Positions 54,030 through 63,203 of a stretch of 64,000 bases of DNA are shown here, in pieces. A program made the position numbers and the translations under genes. The stretch covers positions 1 to 64,000 of the forward strand of contig CAZENE010000003.1 in NCBI GenBank assembly GCA_964513565.1, written 5' to 3'. This DNA comes from Delta-02 sp964513565. GTDB taxonomy: Bacteria > Desulfobacterota > Syntrophorhabdia > Syntrophorhabdales > Syntrophorhabdaceae. Each line of letters starts with the position of its first letter. Position 1 is the first letter of the stretch. The notes beneath the pieces are model-generated. The model was not told the origin of the DNA. It ran no database searches and worked only from the letters and a program-made list of their open reading frames with translations.

Positions 54030-54926
54030 ATGGAACGGGATGAGATACTCAAGGTGCTCAGGAAGATCGACATTCTGCCTACCTTCCCAAACGTGATGGC
54101 TGAGGTTGTCAGCGTTATCAACGACCCGCTCAGCTCCGCGGCCGACCTCGCAAAGAGCATGGACCCGTCTATGGCCTCGGAAGTGCTTCGTATTGCGAAT
54201 ACAGCATATTTCGGGACACGGAGTTTCCGCCGGATATCATCCATCGAGCACGGAATCGCCATAATCGGTCTGGAACAGCTTTCGCAGATCATCCTCCATA
54301 TGCCGTTCCTGTCGATGATCCGCGGCAGTGATGACCTAGGCAGGGAGAAATTCATAAGCCATTCAATGATCTGCGCTATCGCTTCGAAGGTCGTCAGCCA
54401 AACGCTTCACACAGGCGACCGGCATGCCGTATATATCGGCGGTCTATTGCACGATATCGGGGCCATTATCCTCTACAGGTATTTCAATGAGGAATGGAAG
54501 ATGGTACGAAGGACGGTCCGTGAAAAGGGCTGCACATGGGTAGAGGCGGAAGAGGAGGTTCTTTCATGCGATCACGGGATGATCGGCGCCTGTCTTCTTA
54601 CGATGTGGAATATACCGCAGTCTGTCACTGAGGGGGTTATGTACCATCACTCCCCCGGGTCTGTCGCGGACAATATCTGGAACGCGAGAATAATCGCTAT
54701 CGGGAACCGCTTTGCAAAACAGGCGGTCCTCAGTGACGGTTTTACGAATTTCGATGGTTTTATCAGCAACAACAGGTACTTCGTACCATTGGTCGAGGAA
54801 TTGGGGATCGAAGTGTCCCTTTCCCAGGAGCTTGATCTTTTTGACGGTGTCTACCGCCTGATGGGGAACGCACGATCGTTGTTGAGGCGTGAGGAAATGA
54901 GAGATGATCAAAGTATTGATTGTTGA
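54030..54926 (+). CDS. HDOD-domain protein
   Basis: The 298-residue protein is an HDOD output-domain protein (LPTFPNVMAEVVSVINDP start; HDIG retained in YIGGLLHDIGAIIL). HDOD domains are found in signal transduction proteins, often with unknown partners; some interact with c-di-GMP pathways or chemotaxis components. It lies 37 nt after fliA and overlaps cheB by 23 nt, so it belongs to the chemotaxis operon. Confidence 0.88.
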   Translation: MERDEILKVLRKIDILPTFPNVMAEVVSVINDPLSSAADLAKSMDPSMASEVLRIANTAYFGTRSFRRISSIEHGIAIIGLEQLSQIILHMPFLSMIRGSDDLGREKFISHSMICAIASKVVSQTLHTGDRHAVYIGGLLHDIGAIILYRYFNEEWKMVRRTVREKGCTWVEAEEEVLSCDHGMIGACLLTMWNIPQSVTEGVMYHHSPGSVADNIWNARIIAIGNRFAKQAVLSDGFTNFDGFISNNRYFVPLVEELGIEVSLSQELDLFDGVYRLMGNARSLLRREEMRDDQSIDC

Positions 54927-55929
54927 CGATTCGCGCGTTATGCGCAGCTCAATATCGAGGATACTGTCAAAGGACACTTCCATCGAGATCGCGGGCACAG
55001 CTCAAGACGGCAGGGAGGCTGTCGAAAAAGCCGGATCCTTGAAGCCGGATGTCATCACCATGGATGTTGAAATGCCGGTCATGAACGGGATCGAAGCGTT
55101 AAAGAGGATCATGGAAAAGGACCCGATCCCGGTCATCATGATGAGCTCTCTGACAAGGGAAGGAGCTGAAATAACCATGGAGGCCTTATCACTGGGGGCC
55201 TGCGATTTCATTACCAAGGACTTCGCGAACTTCGGGACGCTCGCAAGCAGAGAGACCGAGATAATAGCGAAAGTGAAGAATGTTGCCAGGAACAAGGTCA
55301 GGTTTCTCCTGCGCAAACTGGAAACATCCCGAAAACCCGCGGCACCTAACCCGGAAAAGAAGGTTCGTCACGAGATCCTGGCTATCGGGGCATCAACAGG
55401 TGGTCCGCCGGCGCTGCAGCACGTGCTTACCAGTCTTCCGAAAGCGTTCCCTGTCCCCGTAGTTATCGCACAGCATATGCCCAAGATATTTACGCAATCC
55501 TTTTCACAGCGGCTCAACGCCGTGTCGCAGCTGCACGTGAAGGAAGCGGAGGACGGCGAGGCGCTGAAAGCCGGCGTCGTGTACATAGCGCCGGGAGACA
55601 GGCACATGTCTGTAAAAAGAACGGGCAATACGGTGTCTGTACAGTTCATCGAAAACACAACGTATATCTACAGGCCTTCAGTGGATGTACTCATGGGTGC
55701 AACGGCCAGGGTGTACGAACGTCAGTCTTTCGGGGTCATTCTTACCGGCATGGGAAACGACGGGCTTGCAGGGATAACGGAGATGAAGGCAAAGGGGGGG
55801 TATATCATCGCTCAGGACGAAGAAACCTGCGTGGTATACGGTATGCCGCGCGCCGTAGTCATGGCAAATCTGGCCGATGTGGTTTTGCCTGTAGACAGGA
55901 TTTCGGAAGAAATAATGAGGGTACTATGA
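54904..55929 (+). CDS. cheB: chemotaxis response regulator methylesterase CheB
   Basis: The 341-residue protein has a receiver (acceptor Asp in TMDVEMPVMNG), a linker and a methylesterase domain with GASTGGPPAL (catalytic Ser), IAQHMP and GMGNDG. It removes methyl groups from chemoreceptors and can deamidate glutamines. Its stop overlaps the HEAT-repeat gene. Confidence 0.95.
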   Translation: MIKVLIVDDSRVMRSSISRILSKDTSIEIAGTAQDGREAVEKAGSLKPDVITMDVEMPVMNGIEALKRIMEKDPIPVIMMSSLTREGAEITMEALSLGACDFITKDFANFGTLASRETEIIAKVKNVARNKVRFLLRKLETSRKPAAPNPEKKVRHEILAIGASTGGPPALQHVLTSLPKAFPVPVVIAQHMPKIFTQSFSQRLNAVSQLHVKEAEDGEALKAGVVYIAPGDRHMSVKRTGNTVSVQFIENTTYIYRPSVDVLMGATARVYERQSFGVILTGMGNDGLAGITEMKAKGGYIIAQDEETCVVYGMPRAVVMANLADVVLPVDRISEEIMRVL

Positions 55930-57773
55930 ACTCACATTTGAAGGAAGATATCGAAATTAAGGGATTGACCGGGCCGGAACTGGACCGGTATGTGGTCCTG
56001 CTCAGGGACGGAGATAATTTCGAAAAGGAAAAAGCCATAGATGCACTGGTCAACTCACCGGGACGCGAGGTCATAGAGAGGATCGTGCCGCTCCTCCAGG
56101 AGAGCAACACACCGGCCAGAATGGCCGTCCTCGATGTTTTGAAGAGCATTGGCAGCGTGTATATCGAGGGGGTCATCGGCATGCTCGATGACCCAAACGA
56201 AGACATTCGCGTATACGGGTGTGAAGTTCTTTCATTCCTTAACGATCCGCGCTCGATACCCTCTATTGCAAGTAAGGCGCGGGATGACGACGCCAACGTG
56301 CGCAATGCCGCATGCATGGCCCTGGGTGCCTTTGACAGTGACGAGGCTGTAAATGCATTGCTTGACGCCTTGAATGATGAGGAATGGATAGCGTTTTCGG
56401 CGATCATCAGTCTCGGCAGGACGAAAAGCCCTAAAGCAGTTCCACGCCTGTTGACATTTTTCAGGGAAAGCAGTGAGGAGCTTTCGAGCGCGGCCTGCGA
56501 GGTGCTTCTCGATTATGGCGATGATGCTGTACTTGACGAGGCCCTCAATGTGATGAAGGGCTGGGACAGATCGAAAAGAAGCGCGTATATGGCCATAATA
56601 CTGGAGAAGGGCAGTGAGGAAATATTTCTCAAATTACAGGCAAAAATAGGTGATGACCTTTATGAGCACCTGCTGGGGAGAATGATCGAAAGAAAAGACC
56701 ATCCGGTGGAAATGGTACGCATGCTCGCTCATTTTCGGACCCCGCGGACGTGTACGGTCATCCTTGGTGTACTAAGCGGGATGGAACCGGACAACGACGC
56801 TTACGGGACTGTCCTCGAGATCTTTGCTTCATTAAGCGACGTTTGGGGAAAGGATGCATTGGAATTCATGGACACCGATGACGCCAAGGTACTTGCATTG
56901 ATGAAGGCGTGTGCAATGACGGGAACCAGGATCAGGGAAGATATTCTTCTTGACCGGTTTCTTAATGCGTCTGTAGAGGTGAAACGGGAGATCGTAATGA
57001 GCATACCGGCGGTGGTTGATGGTACGGGATGCACGATAATCAAAAAAGCCCTTGAGGATACCGATGGGCACATAAAAGGCTTTGCCGTGGAGGCTGCCGG
57101 CAGCCTGGGATTAAACGACCTAAAAAAAGACGTCCTCAAGATACTCATGAAAGATTTTAACGATGTGAGGGTAAAGGCTTTAAGCGCCTTTATCCGTCTC
57201 GATCCGGCAGCCGCTCTCACGGTGATATCCAATTTCGTCGATAAAGGATCGTCAGACGATAAAAAGGTATATCTGGCAGCCACCGGCCTTATGGACGCCG
57301 ACAAGAACCTGCCGTTCATTACACGGCTTCTGCAGGACCCGGATGAAAGCGTACGAAGGAATGCCATAGGGGTCCTGGGAAAATTCGCTGATAACAGACA
57401 ATATATCGAACTCCTTGAGATGATACTCAAGGAGGGGAATATACCCCACGAAGTCTTCAAGGTGATCAAGGACAGACGGCTCACACGTTTCAAGGACAAG
57501 CTTGTCGGGATATTCTCCGATGAGGATAAAGGCATGTGGACACGATATTATGCTCTATCAGCCCTGGGATCATTCGAAGACCCGGGCCTCTTCGGTATCT
57601 TTGCGCAAGGCCTTCAGGACGTCAACGGGCTCATAACGATAGGGTGCATAAGGGCCCTTGCCGATCTTAATGACAACCGCGCTATGGACTATATTCGGCC
57701 ATTTGCGGATAACGCCAATGATGATATAAGGTCTGCGGCGAAACTTGTATTGAGCAGAATGCAAACTGCATAG
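55926..57773 (+). CDS. HEAT-repeat protein in the chemotaxis operon
   Basis: The 615-residue protein consists almost entirely of helical repeats of about 31-35 residues. Clear examples are near 30-60, 65-95 (ARMAVLDVLKSIGSVYIEGVIG), 100-130 (NVRNAACMALGAFDSDEAVNAL), 135-165 and again near 480-510 (VRRNAIGVLGKFADNR). It has no catalytic motif, signal peptide or membrane helix. HEAT arrays bind proteins. Between cheB and cheR, with overlapping starts, it is likely a scaffold in the chemosensory system; its exact partner is unknown. Confidence 0.85.
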   Translation: MNSHLKEDIEIKGLTGPELDRYVVLLRDGDNFEKEKAIDALVNSPGREVIERIVPLLQESNTPARMAVLDVLKSIGSVYIEGVIGMLDDPNEDIRVYGCEVLSFLNDPRSIPSIASKARDDDANVRNAACMALGAFDSDEAVNALLDALNDEEWIAFSAIISLGRTKSPKAVPRLLTFFRESSEELSSAACEVLLDYGDDAVLDEALNVMKGWDRSKRSAYMAIILEKGSEEIFLKLQAKIGDDLYEHLLGRMIERKDHPVEMVRMLAHFRTPRTCTVILGVLSGMEPDNDAYGTVLEIFASLSDVWGKDALEFMDTDDAKVLALMKACAMTGTRIREDILLDRFLNASVEVKREIVMSIPAVVDGTGCTIIKKALEDTDGHIKGFAVEAAGSLGLNDLKKDVLKILMKDFNDVRVKALSAFIRLDPAAALTVISNFVDKGSSDDKKVYLAATGLMDADKNLPFITRLLQDPDESVRRNAIGVLGKFADNRQYIELLEMILKEGNIPHEVFKVIKDRRLTRFKDKLVGIFSDEDKGMWTRYYALSALGSFEDPGLFGIFAQGLQDVNGLITIGCIRALADLNDNRAMDYIRPFADNANDDIRSAAKLVLSRMQTA

Positions 57774-57783
57774 GAAGACGGTC

Positions 57784-58608
57784 ATGACGAGAGAAGAATT
57801 TACCGTGCTGAGAGACTTCATCTATGAGAAAACAGGTATTTACTTCACCGAGACAAAAACTTACCTGCTTGAAAGCAGGCTGACGAACAGGCTGAACGAA
57901 CTGGGCTTGAGCTCTTTCGAAGATTATTATTACCATCTCAAATATGGCGCCGAAAAAGCACGGGCGGAGCTTGCGAATCTGTTCGACGTCATAACCACCA
58001 ACGAAACGAGTTTTTTCCGAAACCCGCCGCAGCTTGACGCCTTTAAGATCATTCTGCGGAAATCGTATATGAACGGTTCAGGCCCAGCCGGGCCGCTCAG
58101 GATATGGAGTGCCGCATGCTCAACTGGCGAAGAACCCTATACCTTGGCAATTATCCTGATGGAGCTTATGGAAGCCCAGAGGGTGAACATACCGTTCACC
58201 ATATTTGCCACCGATATAAGCAGCAAAGTCCTCGAGTCCGCACGCAAGGGCGTGTTCAGTCAGTATAGTGTACGCAACACGGACCCATCGGTCAGGAGAA
58301 AGTATTTTACCGAAGAGAACAATATATTCCGGCTGAACGAGTCGGTAAAGAGAACTGTTAAAATAGACTTCATGAATCTCATGGACGACGGTGCATACAG
58401 AATGTACCGGCAGATGGATTTTATATTCTGCAGGAACGTTCTCATCTACTTCGACGAAAAAATGAAGAAAAAAGTGATCGATAATATGTATGAGTGTATG
58501 AAGCCGAAGGGATATCTGACGATCGGGCATGCCGAATCGCTGCACAATATATCCCGCGCCTTCAAACCGCTGGTATTTCCCGGCACCATTGCCTATCAGA
58601 AAGGGTGA
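57784..58608 (+). CDS. cheR: chemotaxis protein methyltransferase CheR
   Basis: The 274-residue protein has a CheR N-terminal helical domain and a SAM-binding domain (WSAACSTGEEPYTLAI; FCRNVLIYFD). NETSFFRNP is the family motif. It methylates chemoreceptor glutamates. No C-terminal pentapeptide-type extension is seen. Confidence 0.95.
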   Translation: MTREEFTVLRDFIYEKTGIYFTETKTYLLESRLTNRLNELGLSSFEDYYYHLKYGAEKARAELANLFDVITTNETSFFRNPPQLDAFKIILRKSYMNGSGPAGPLRIWSAACSTGEEPYTLAIILMELMEAQRVNIPFTIFATDISSKVLESARKGVFSQYSVRNTDPSVRRKYFTEENNIFRLNESVKRTVKIDFMNLMDDGAYRMYRQMDFIFCRNVLIYFDEKMKKKVIDNMYECMKPKGYLTIGHAESLHNISRAFKPLVFPGTIAYQKG

Positions 58609-58611
58609 TCT

Positions 58612-58995
58612 ATGAAGACCATATTAATTGTCGATGACTCGGCGACGATAAGAAAACTCCTAGCATACATCCTCAAGAAAAAAAGCTATGTCATTGCCGA
58701 GGCCGAGGACGGCATCGATGCCATGGAAAAACTGAGCCATGTCCAGGTCGACCTCGTTATCGTCGACCTCAATATGCCGAACATGGACGGTATAGAATTC
58801 GTAAAGAACCTGAGGGACAATTATTATTACATGGACACACCCATCATCATGCTCACAACAACCAGGGACGACAAATTGAAAAAGGACGCGTTTGATGCGG
58901 GGGTCAACATGTTCCTGAATAAACCGGTACAACCAAATTTTTTGCTGTACAAGGTTGAAAGCCTTTTACAGGACGGGGAGGAGACTCATGGATGA
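58612..58995 (+). CDS. cheY: chemotaxis response regulator CheY
   Basis: The 127-residue single receiver has the acidic pair VDDS, acceptor Asp in VDLNMPNMDG and Lys in NKPVQP. It relays the signal from CheA to FliM. It overlaps cheA by 8 nt, which supports a shared transcript. Confidence 0.93.
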   Translation: MKTILIVDDSATIRKLLAYILKKKSYVIAEAEDGIDAMEKLSHVQVDLVIVDLNMPNMDGIEFVKNLRDNYYYMDTPIIMLTTTRDDKLKKDAFDAGVNMFLNKPVQPNFLLYKVESLLQDGEETHG

Positions 58996-60805
58996 TCAGG
59001 CCTTGCAGCATGATGAAATGAGAGAGATAATCGAAGAGTTCATAGCGGAATCCAGCGAGCTTATGGATAATGTCATACAGGACATAGTCGTGATCGAGCG
59101 GAACCAGGACGAGGAGATCGTAAACAGTATTTTCCGCGCTGTCCACACAATTAAGGGCACCTCAAGCTTCCTTGGCTTCAATGCATTGTCGCAGCTTGCA
59201 CACAAAGCGGAAGATGTTCTGGGCATTGTACGAAAAGGGGAAATGGCCATCGACCAGGGCGTGGCGGATATACTCCTGGAGTCGTTCGACCTCATGAAGG
59301 TCATGATCGAAGATATCCGGGACAATGGCAGCGAAAATCACGATGGCTTAAGCGTCATCGTCAAATTAACGGATCTCCTCAGCCCCTCAAGGCAAAATCC
59401 GCGGCAGCCGGTCAAAGAGAAAAAAATAGGCGAAATGCTCATTGAAGAAGAGATCATCACGAAGTCAGAGCTCGACAAAGTGCTTAAGAAACAGGAGGTA
59501 GAAAAAGATAAAAAGGTCGGCGAGATAATTCTTGAAGAGAAGCTGGTTACCGAAGCACAGCTTGACAAGGTCCTCGTCAAACAGAAGGCGCAAAAGACCG
59601 AGGAGCAGAGCATCAGGATCGACGTCAAGAAACTCGACGAACTCATGAACCTCGTCGGTGAGCTGGTGCTCGGGAAAAACAGGCTTATTCTCGTAAACAG
59701 CCTAGCGAGAAAAGGCGAGGATACCGAGACAGTTTATGACAATCTGACTGACGTAACAAACTATATCGAGGTCATAACGAACGAGCTTCAATTATCGGTA
59801 ATGAGGGCGCGGCTCGTGCCTGTAAGCAAGGTGTTCAACAAGATACCGCGAATGGTCCGCGATTTGTGTTCGGAGTTTAAAAAAGACATTGAACTGAAGG
59901 TCGAAGGCGAAGAGACGGAGCTCGACCGTTCATTGATAGAGGCGCTGCATGATCCCATTATTCACATCATACGGAATTCAGTGGACCATGGCATCGAGAC
60001 CCCCGAGCAGCGCACAGCGGGCGGCAAGCCACCCAAGGGCCTTCTTTCGATCCGCGCATACAATGAGGGTAATCATGTCATCATAGAGATCTACGACGAT
60101 GGTAAAGGTGTCAATATACAGTCCGTTAAAGACAAGGTCAGGGAAAAAGGGCTTATGTCGGAAGCAGAGCTGGCAACCCTTTCCCCGAAAGAGGCCATGA
60201 ATCTTGTGTTCATTCCCGGGTTAAGTACGGCGCAAAGGCTGAGCAAAGTTTCGGGGCGGGGGGTTGGAATGGACGTCGTGCGCACGAACATCGAAAAGAT
60301 GAACGGCCAGGCACATATCGATTCCGAAGAGGGTAAATGGACAAAGCTTACGATAAAGCTTCCGCTGACACTCGCCATCATGCGTGCGCTTATCGTGAAG
60401 GTTTCGCAGGAGATCTTCGCGATACCGTTAAACACAGTCACCGAACTGGTGAAAGTACGGCAAGGGCTCATTAAGACCGTGGATAAGAATGAGGTCCTCA
60501 TCCTTCGCAATACGGTGATCCCGGTTGTTGATCTCAGGCGGGCCTTTTTCTTCAACGGCAATGACGATGGAGGCTATCTTGTCATATGCGGCATCGGCGA
60601 GAAGTCTATCGGTATCAAGGTGCATTCCGTGATCGGCCAGGAAGAGGTCGTCATCAAGCCGCTCGGCGAGTTTCTGAAAGACATAAAAGGCATCAGTGGG
60701 GCCACGATACGCGGCGACGGCAAGGTTATCCTGATACTTGACATTCCGTTGGTGATCCTCAGCTACAGTATGCACAGGAAGGCGCACCAGGTGGTGAGTT
60801 CGTAA
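58988..60805 (+). CDS. cheA: chemotaxis histidine kinase CheA with repeat-type linker
   Basis: The 605-residue protein has an HPt domain (His53 in RAVHTIKGTSSF), then a region (about 135-205) with two copies of a 24-residue motif (KIGEMLIEEEIITKSELDKV and KVGEIILEEKLVTEAQLDKV) in place of a normal P2 CheY/CheB-binding domain. Dimerisation (208-275), ATPase (HDPIIHIIRNSVDHG) and CheW-like regulatory domains follow. The repeat resembles GspE/MshEN N-terminal modules, which in other proteins can bind c-di-GMP. It has its start inside cheY. The stop region overlaps an arm of a heptamer repeat. Confidence 0.93.
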   Translation: MDDQALQHDEMREIIEEFIAESSELMDNVIQDIVVIERNQDEEIVNSIFRAVHTIKGTSSFLGFNALSQLAHKAEDVLGIVRKGEMAIDQGVADILLESFDLMKVMIEDIRDNGSENHDGLSVIVKLTDLLSPSRQNPRQPVKEKKIGEMLIEEEIITKSELDKVLKKQEVEKDKKVGEIILEEKLVTEAQLDKVLVKQKAQKTEEQSIRIDVKKLDELMNLVGELVLGKNRLILVNSLARKGEDTETVYDNLTDVTNYIEVITNELQLSVMRARLVPVSKVFNKIPRMVRDLCSEFKKDIELKVEGEETELDRSLIEALHDPIIHIIRNSVDHGIETPEQRTAGGKPPKGLLSIRAYNEGNHVIIEIYDDGKGVNIQSVKDKVREKGLMSEAELATLSPKEAMNLVFIPGLSTAQRLSKVSGRGVGMDVVRTNIEKMNGQAHIDSEEGKWTKLTIKLPLTLAIMRALIVKVSQEIFAIPLNTVTELVKVRQGLIKTVDKNEVLILRNTVIPVVDLRRAFFFNGNDDGGYLVICGIGEKSIGIKVHSVIGQEEVVIKPLGEFLKDIKGISGATIRGDGKVILILDIPLVILSYSMHRKAHQVVSS

Positions 60806-60816
60806 ATCGCGAATCG
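60802..60816. repeat. left arm of a split heptamer repeat (locus H)
   Basis: GTAAATCGCGAATCG begins at the cheA stop codon and is the reverse complement of 63166-63180 at 14 of 15 positions. The two arms are about 2.35 kb apart and bracket the EAL/HDOD gene and the IS remnant. Confidence 0.6.
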
Positions 60817-60824
60817 TTCTAACT

Positions 60825-60850
60825 TAATATGACCGGGCCTTTGCCGATAA
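60825..60850 (+). promoter_or_regulatory. candidate sigma-28 promoter for the EAL/HDOD gene
   Basis: TAAT (60825-60828), 14 nt, then GCCGATAA (60843-60850), a perfect FliA -10 box. The start would be near 60860, leaving a GAGGTGAAGG ribosome site before the ATG at 60878. Confidence 0.65.
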
Positions 60851-60877
60851 CTACGGCAGAGGTGAAGGCGGGTAAAA

Positions 60878-62116
60878 ATGGGCGAAGATCACAACCTGCA
60901 TAACCGGGTCTTCATAGGCAGACAGCCGATTTTGGACAGGGCTGGTAAGATCTTCGGATACGAGCTTCTTTTCCGGAATGGGCATCGGGACCGGGCGCAG
61001 GTAACTGACAGTATACAAGCCACTGCCAGTGTCATGGTAAATGCATTGAACAATATAGGCATTTCGCACCTTATCGGGGATAAGGTCGGGTTTATCAACA
61101 TCGACGATGCAATACTGGAAAGCGGCATCTGCGATCTTTTGCCATCGGGCCAGACGGTCCTCGAACTCCTGGAAACGGTTGCGATCAATGACCGCGTCAT
61201 AGCACTATGCGCCGCCATGCGCGGGAAGGGATTTGAATTCGCACTCGATGATTTTGTGTCTTACGACAGCCATTGGGACAATATCCTCGGCATGTCGTCA
61301 TATGTCAAGATCGATCTCTTGGGGTGCAACAGGGAAAAGCTTCCCGGACTCGTTGCCGGACTCAAGACCTTTGACTTGAGGCTCCTTGCAGAAAAAGTGG
61401 AGACCCACGAAGAATTCGAGGAATGCCGCAAGCTCGGTTTTGATTTTTTCCAGGGATATTTCTTCGCTAAGCCCTCGGTAATATCCGGACGGGCCATTTC
61501 CCCGGCACAGATCGTGTTGCTTGAACTTTCGCGGTTCCTCGCACGGGAAGAAGAATTTTATGTCATAGAGGACCTTTTCCGGAAAAATCCCGAACTTCAT
61601 ATCAAGCTGCTGCAATTTATGAATTCAGCCGCGTTTTACACTGCCCATAAGATACGTTCGGTCCGCCAGGCCATCTCGATGCTGGGATACCGCAATCTCC
61701 AAAAGTGGGTGACGCTGCTTCTGTTTGCCGATGAAGGCTATGATACAAAATCCGCGCCGCTCTTTGAACGCGCAGTTATCCGTGGACGGATCATGGAATT
61801 GCTGGCCAACCGGATAACGCATGATCCGACCGCCGCCGACATGGCTTTCATAACCGGTGTATTGTCACTGCTCGATGCTCTTTTACAGGTACCGCTGGAA
61901 AATGTACTGAGAGATCTCAACCTGTCAGAGGAGATCCGCAATGCACTTCTCAACCGTGATGGCGTACTTGGCATGTTGATTACTGCTATCGAGAATCTGG
62001 AAGGGGAAAAATATGATGAAATGCAGCGTCTGCTGGAGCATATCGGGATCTCCCCGTCAGACCTGTACTCCATAGAAAATACTGCGATAATTGAATACGA
62101 ATCCATAAATAACTGA
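60878..62116 (+). CDS. EAL/HDOD signalling protein (YuxH/CdgJ-like)
   Basis: The 412-residue protein has an EAL-type domain (about 10-210) and an HDOD domain (about 215-400). In the EAL part, the signature is YELL rather than EAL, but the other metal-site residues look kept (N in FINIDD, DD in ALDDF, K in VKID, E in LAEKVE, Q in QGYFF). The HDOD part has LLQFMNSAAFYT. Family members are usually thought to lack phosphodiesterase activity and act on motility. It has its own candidate sigma-28 promoter and lies in the gap between cheA and cheW. Confidence 0.85.
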   Translation: MGEDHNLHNRVFIGRQPILDRAGKIFGYELLFRNGHRDRAQVTDSIQATASVMVNALNNIGISHLIGDKVGFINIDDAILESGICDLLPSGQTVLELLETVAINDRVIALCAAMRGKGFEFALDDFVSYDSHWDNILGMSSYVKIDLLGCNREKLPGLVAGLKTFDLRLLAEKVETHEEFEECRKLGFDFFQGYFFAKPSVISGRAISPAQIVLLELSRFLAREEEFYVIEDLFRKNPELHIKLLQFMNSAAFYTAHKIRSVRQAISMLGYRNLQKWVTLLLFADEGYDTKSAPLFERAVIRGRIMELLANRITHDPTAADMAFITGVLSLLDALLQVPLENVLRDLNLSEEIRNALLNRDGVLGMLITAIENLEGEKYDEMQRLLEHIGISPSDLYSIENTAIIEYESINN

Positions 62117-62190
62117 AAAGGCCCTAAAGCGCGGAATGACGAACCGTCTGAAACGCCTCAACCCCACTCCTTACAATTACGTTGTCCAAA

Positions 62191-63156
62191 CGGGTACATA
62201 GGTAACAAAATATTCCGGGTACATGGGTAACACTTTTTGTATCATTCATAGATACCTTCAGGAGGTCTATGGGATGGAAAGGAGTTACCGTCATGGACCA
62301 GAGGATACGGTTTATCAGGGAATACCTCGAGGAGGACCGCTTTTTCAGCGAACTCTGCCAGGAATTCGGCATCAGCAGGAAGACGGGGTACAAGTGGGTC
62401 GAGAGATATCTGTCCGAAGGCCCCGGGTCTCATGGACAGGCCGAGAAGTTCCCATTCCTGCCCGCACAGGACCGGTGAGGAGATCGTAGAGGCTATCGTG
62501 CAGGAGAAAGGGAAGCACCTCACGTGGGGACCCAAGAAGATCCTCGCCCGCCTTGCGTCCCGGTATTCTTCCCTTCCCGCCGTCCCGACCGCATCGGACA
62601 TCCTCAAGCGCAATGGCCTGGTAAAGCCTGTCAAGAAGCTAAGGCGAAAGCACCCGGGGTGCACGCGGGCCGTCGCACAGAAGACCCAACGACATATGGA
62701 GCCGGATGCGAAACGGCATATACTGCTACCCGCTTACCGTGTGCGATATGAAGACCAGGTTCCTCTTCGGGATAGACGCCCATGATACCGTCTCGTTTGC
62801 GATGACAAAGCAGTGCTTTACCCGGCTCTTCGAGGAATACGGGCTGCCTCAGAGGATACGTAGCGACAACGGGGTCCCCTTCGCGTCGAACGCGATAGCC
62901 CGGCTGTCTTCCTTGTCCGTCTGGTGGGTCAGGCTCGGCATATACCCCGAGCATACAGACCCGGCAAGCCCCGGGCAGAACGCATGCCACGAAAGGATGC
63001 ACAGGACATTGAAAGAGGAGGCGACGATACCTCCCGAAAAGACGGGGATATCATTGAGAGACTGCCCTTGAGGCAGATATATAACAGGCGTGGTAGTATG
63101 AACCCGGAATAAAGTGTTACCTATGTATCCGGAATAAAGTGTTAACTATGTATCCG
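62191..63156. mobile_element. decayed IS481-like insertion sequence
   Basis: The ends are inverted repeats of about 50 bp. Each contains two copies of a 24-nt unit like TACATAGGTAACACTTTATT: the left end starts near CGGGTACATAGG at 62191, and the right end finishes near 63156. The interior holds a broken transposase. At about 966 bp it is shorter than an intact IS481-type element. No target duplication is recognisable next to the ends. Confidence 0.8.
62269..63071 (+). pseudogene. IS481-like transposase, frameshifted and C-terminally deleted
   Basis: The reading starts at 62269 with a GGAGG site and an N-terminal helix-turn-helix (FFSELCQEFGISRKTGYKWV). It changes frame near 62430-62440 (continuing as PHSCPHRTGEEIVEAIVQ) and again near 62685-62705 (continuing as GIYCYPLTVCDMKTRFLF), then ends at 63071. 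The DDE catalytic core is partly kept (SDNGVPFASNAI; ACHERMHRTLKEEA), but the C-terminal third is missing. Because of two shifts plus a deletion it should be inactive. Confidence 0.85.
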
Positions 63157-63165
63157 GATCATACC

Positions 63166-63195
63166 CGATTCACGATTTACCATTCACGATTAACA
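63166..63195. repeat. right arm of the split heptamer repeat (locus H)
   Basis: CGATTCACGATTTAC at 63166-63180 followed by a second ATTCACGATT. The first part is the reverse complement of 60802-60816 with one mismatch. It starts 10 nt past the right end of the IS remnant. Confidence 0.6.
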
Positions 63196-63203
63196 TTACG
63201 GCT

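Noticed and set aside
53993..54030. FlgM gene after fliA
   Set aside because: Only 37 nt separate fliA from the HDOD gene; no small open frame fits.
56801..57535. 244-residue open frame on the minus strand inside the HEAT gene
   Set aside because: Ser/Leu/Arg-rich composition typical of an antisense reading; the HEAT repeats are on the other strand.
62117..62190. Target-site duplication at the IS ends
   Set aside because: The flanks on the left and right do not share a recognisable direct repeat.
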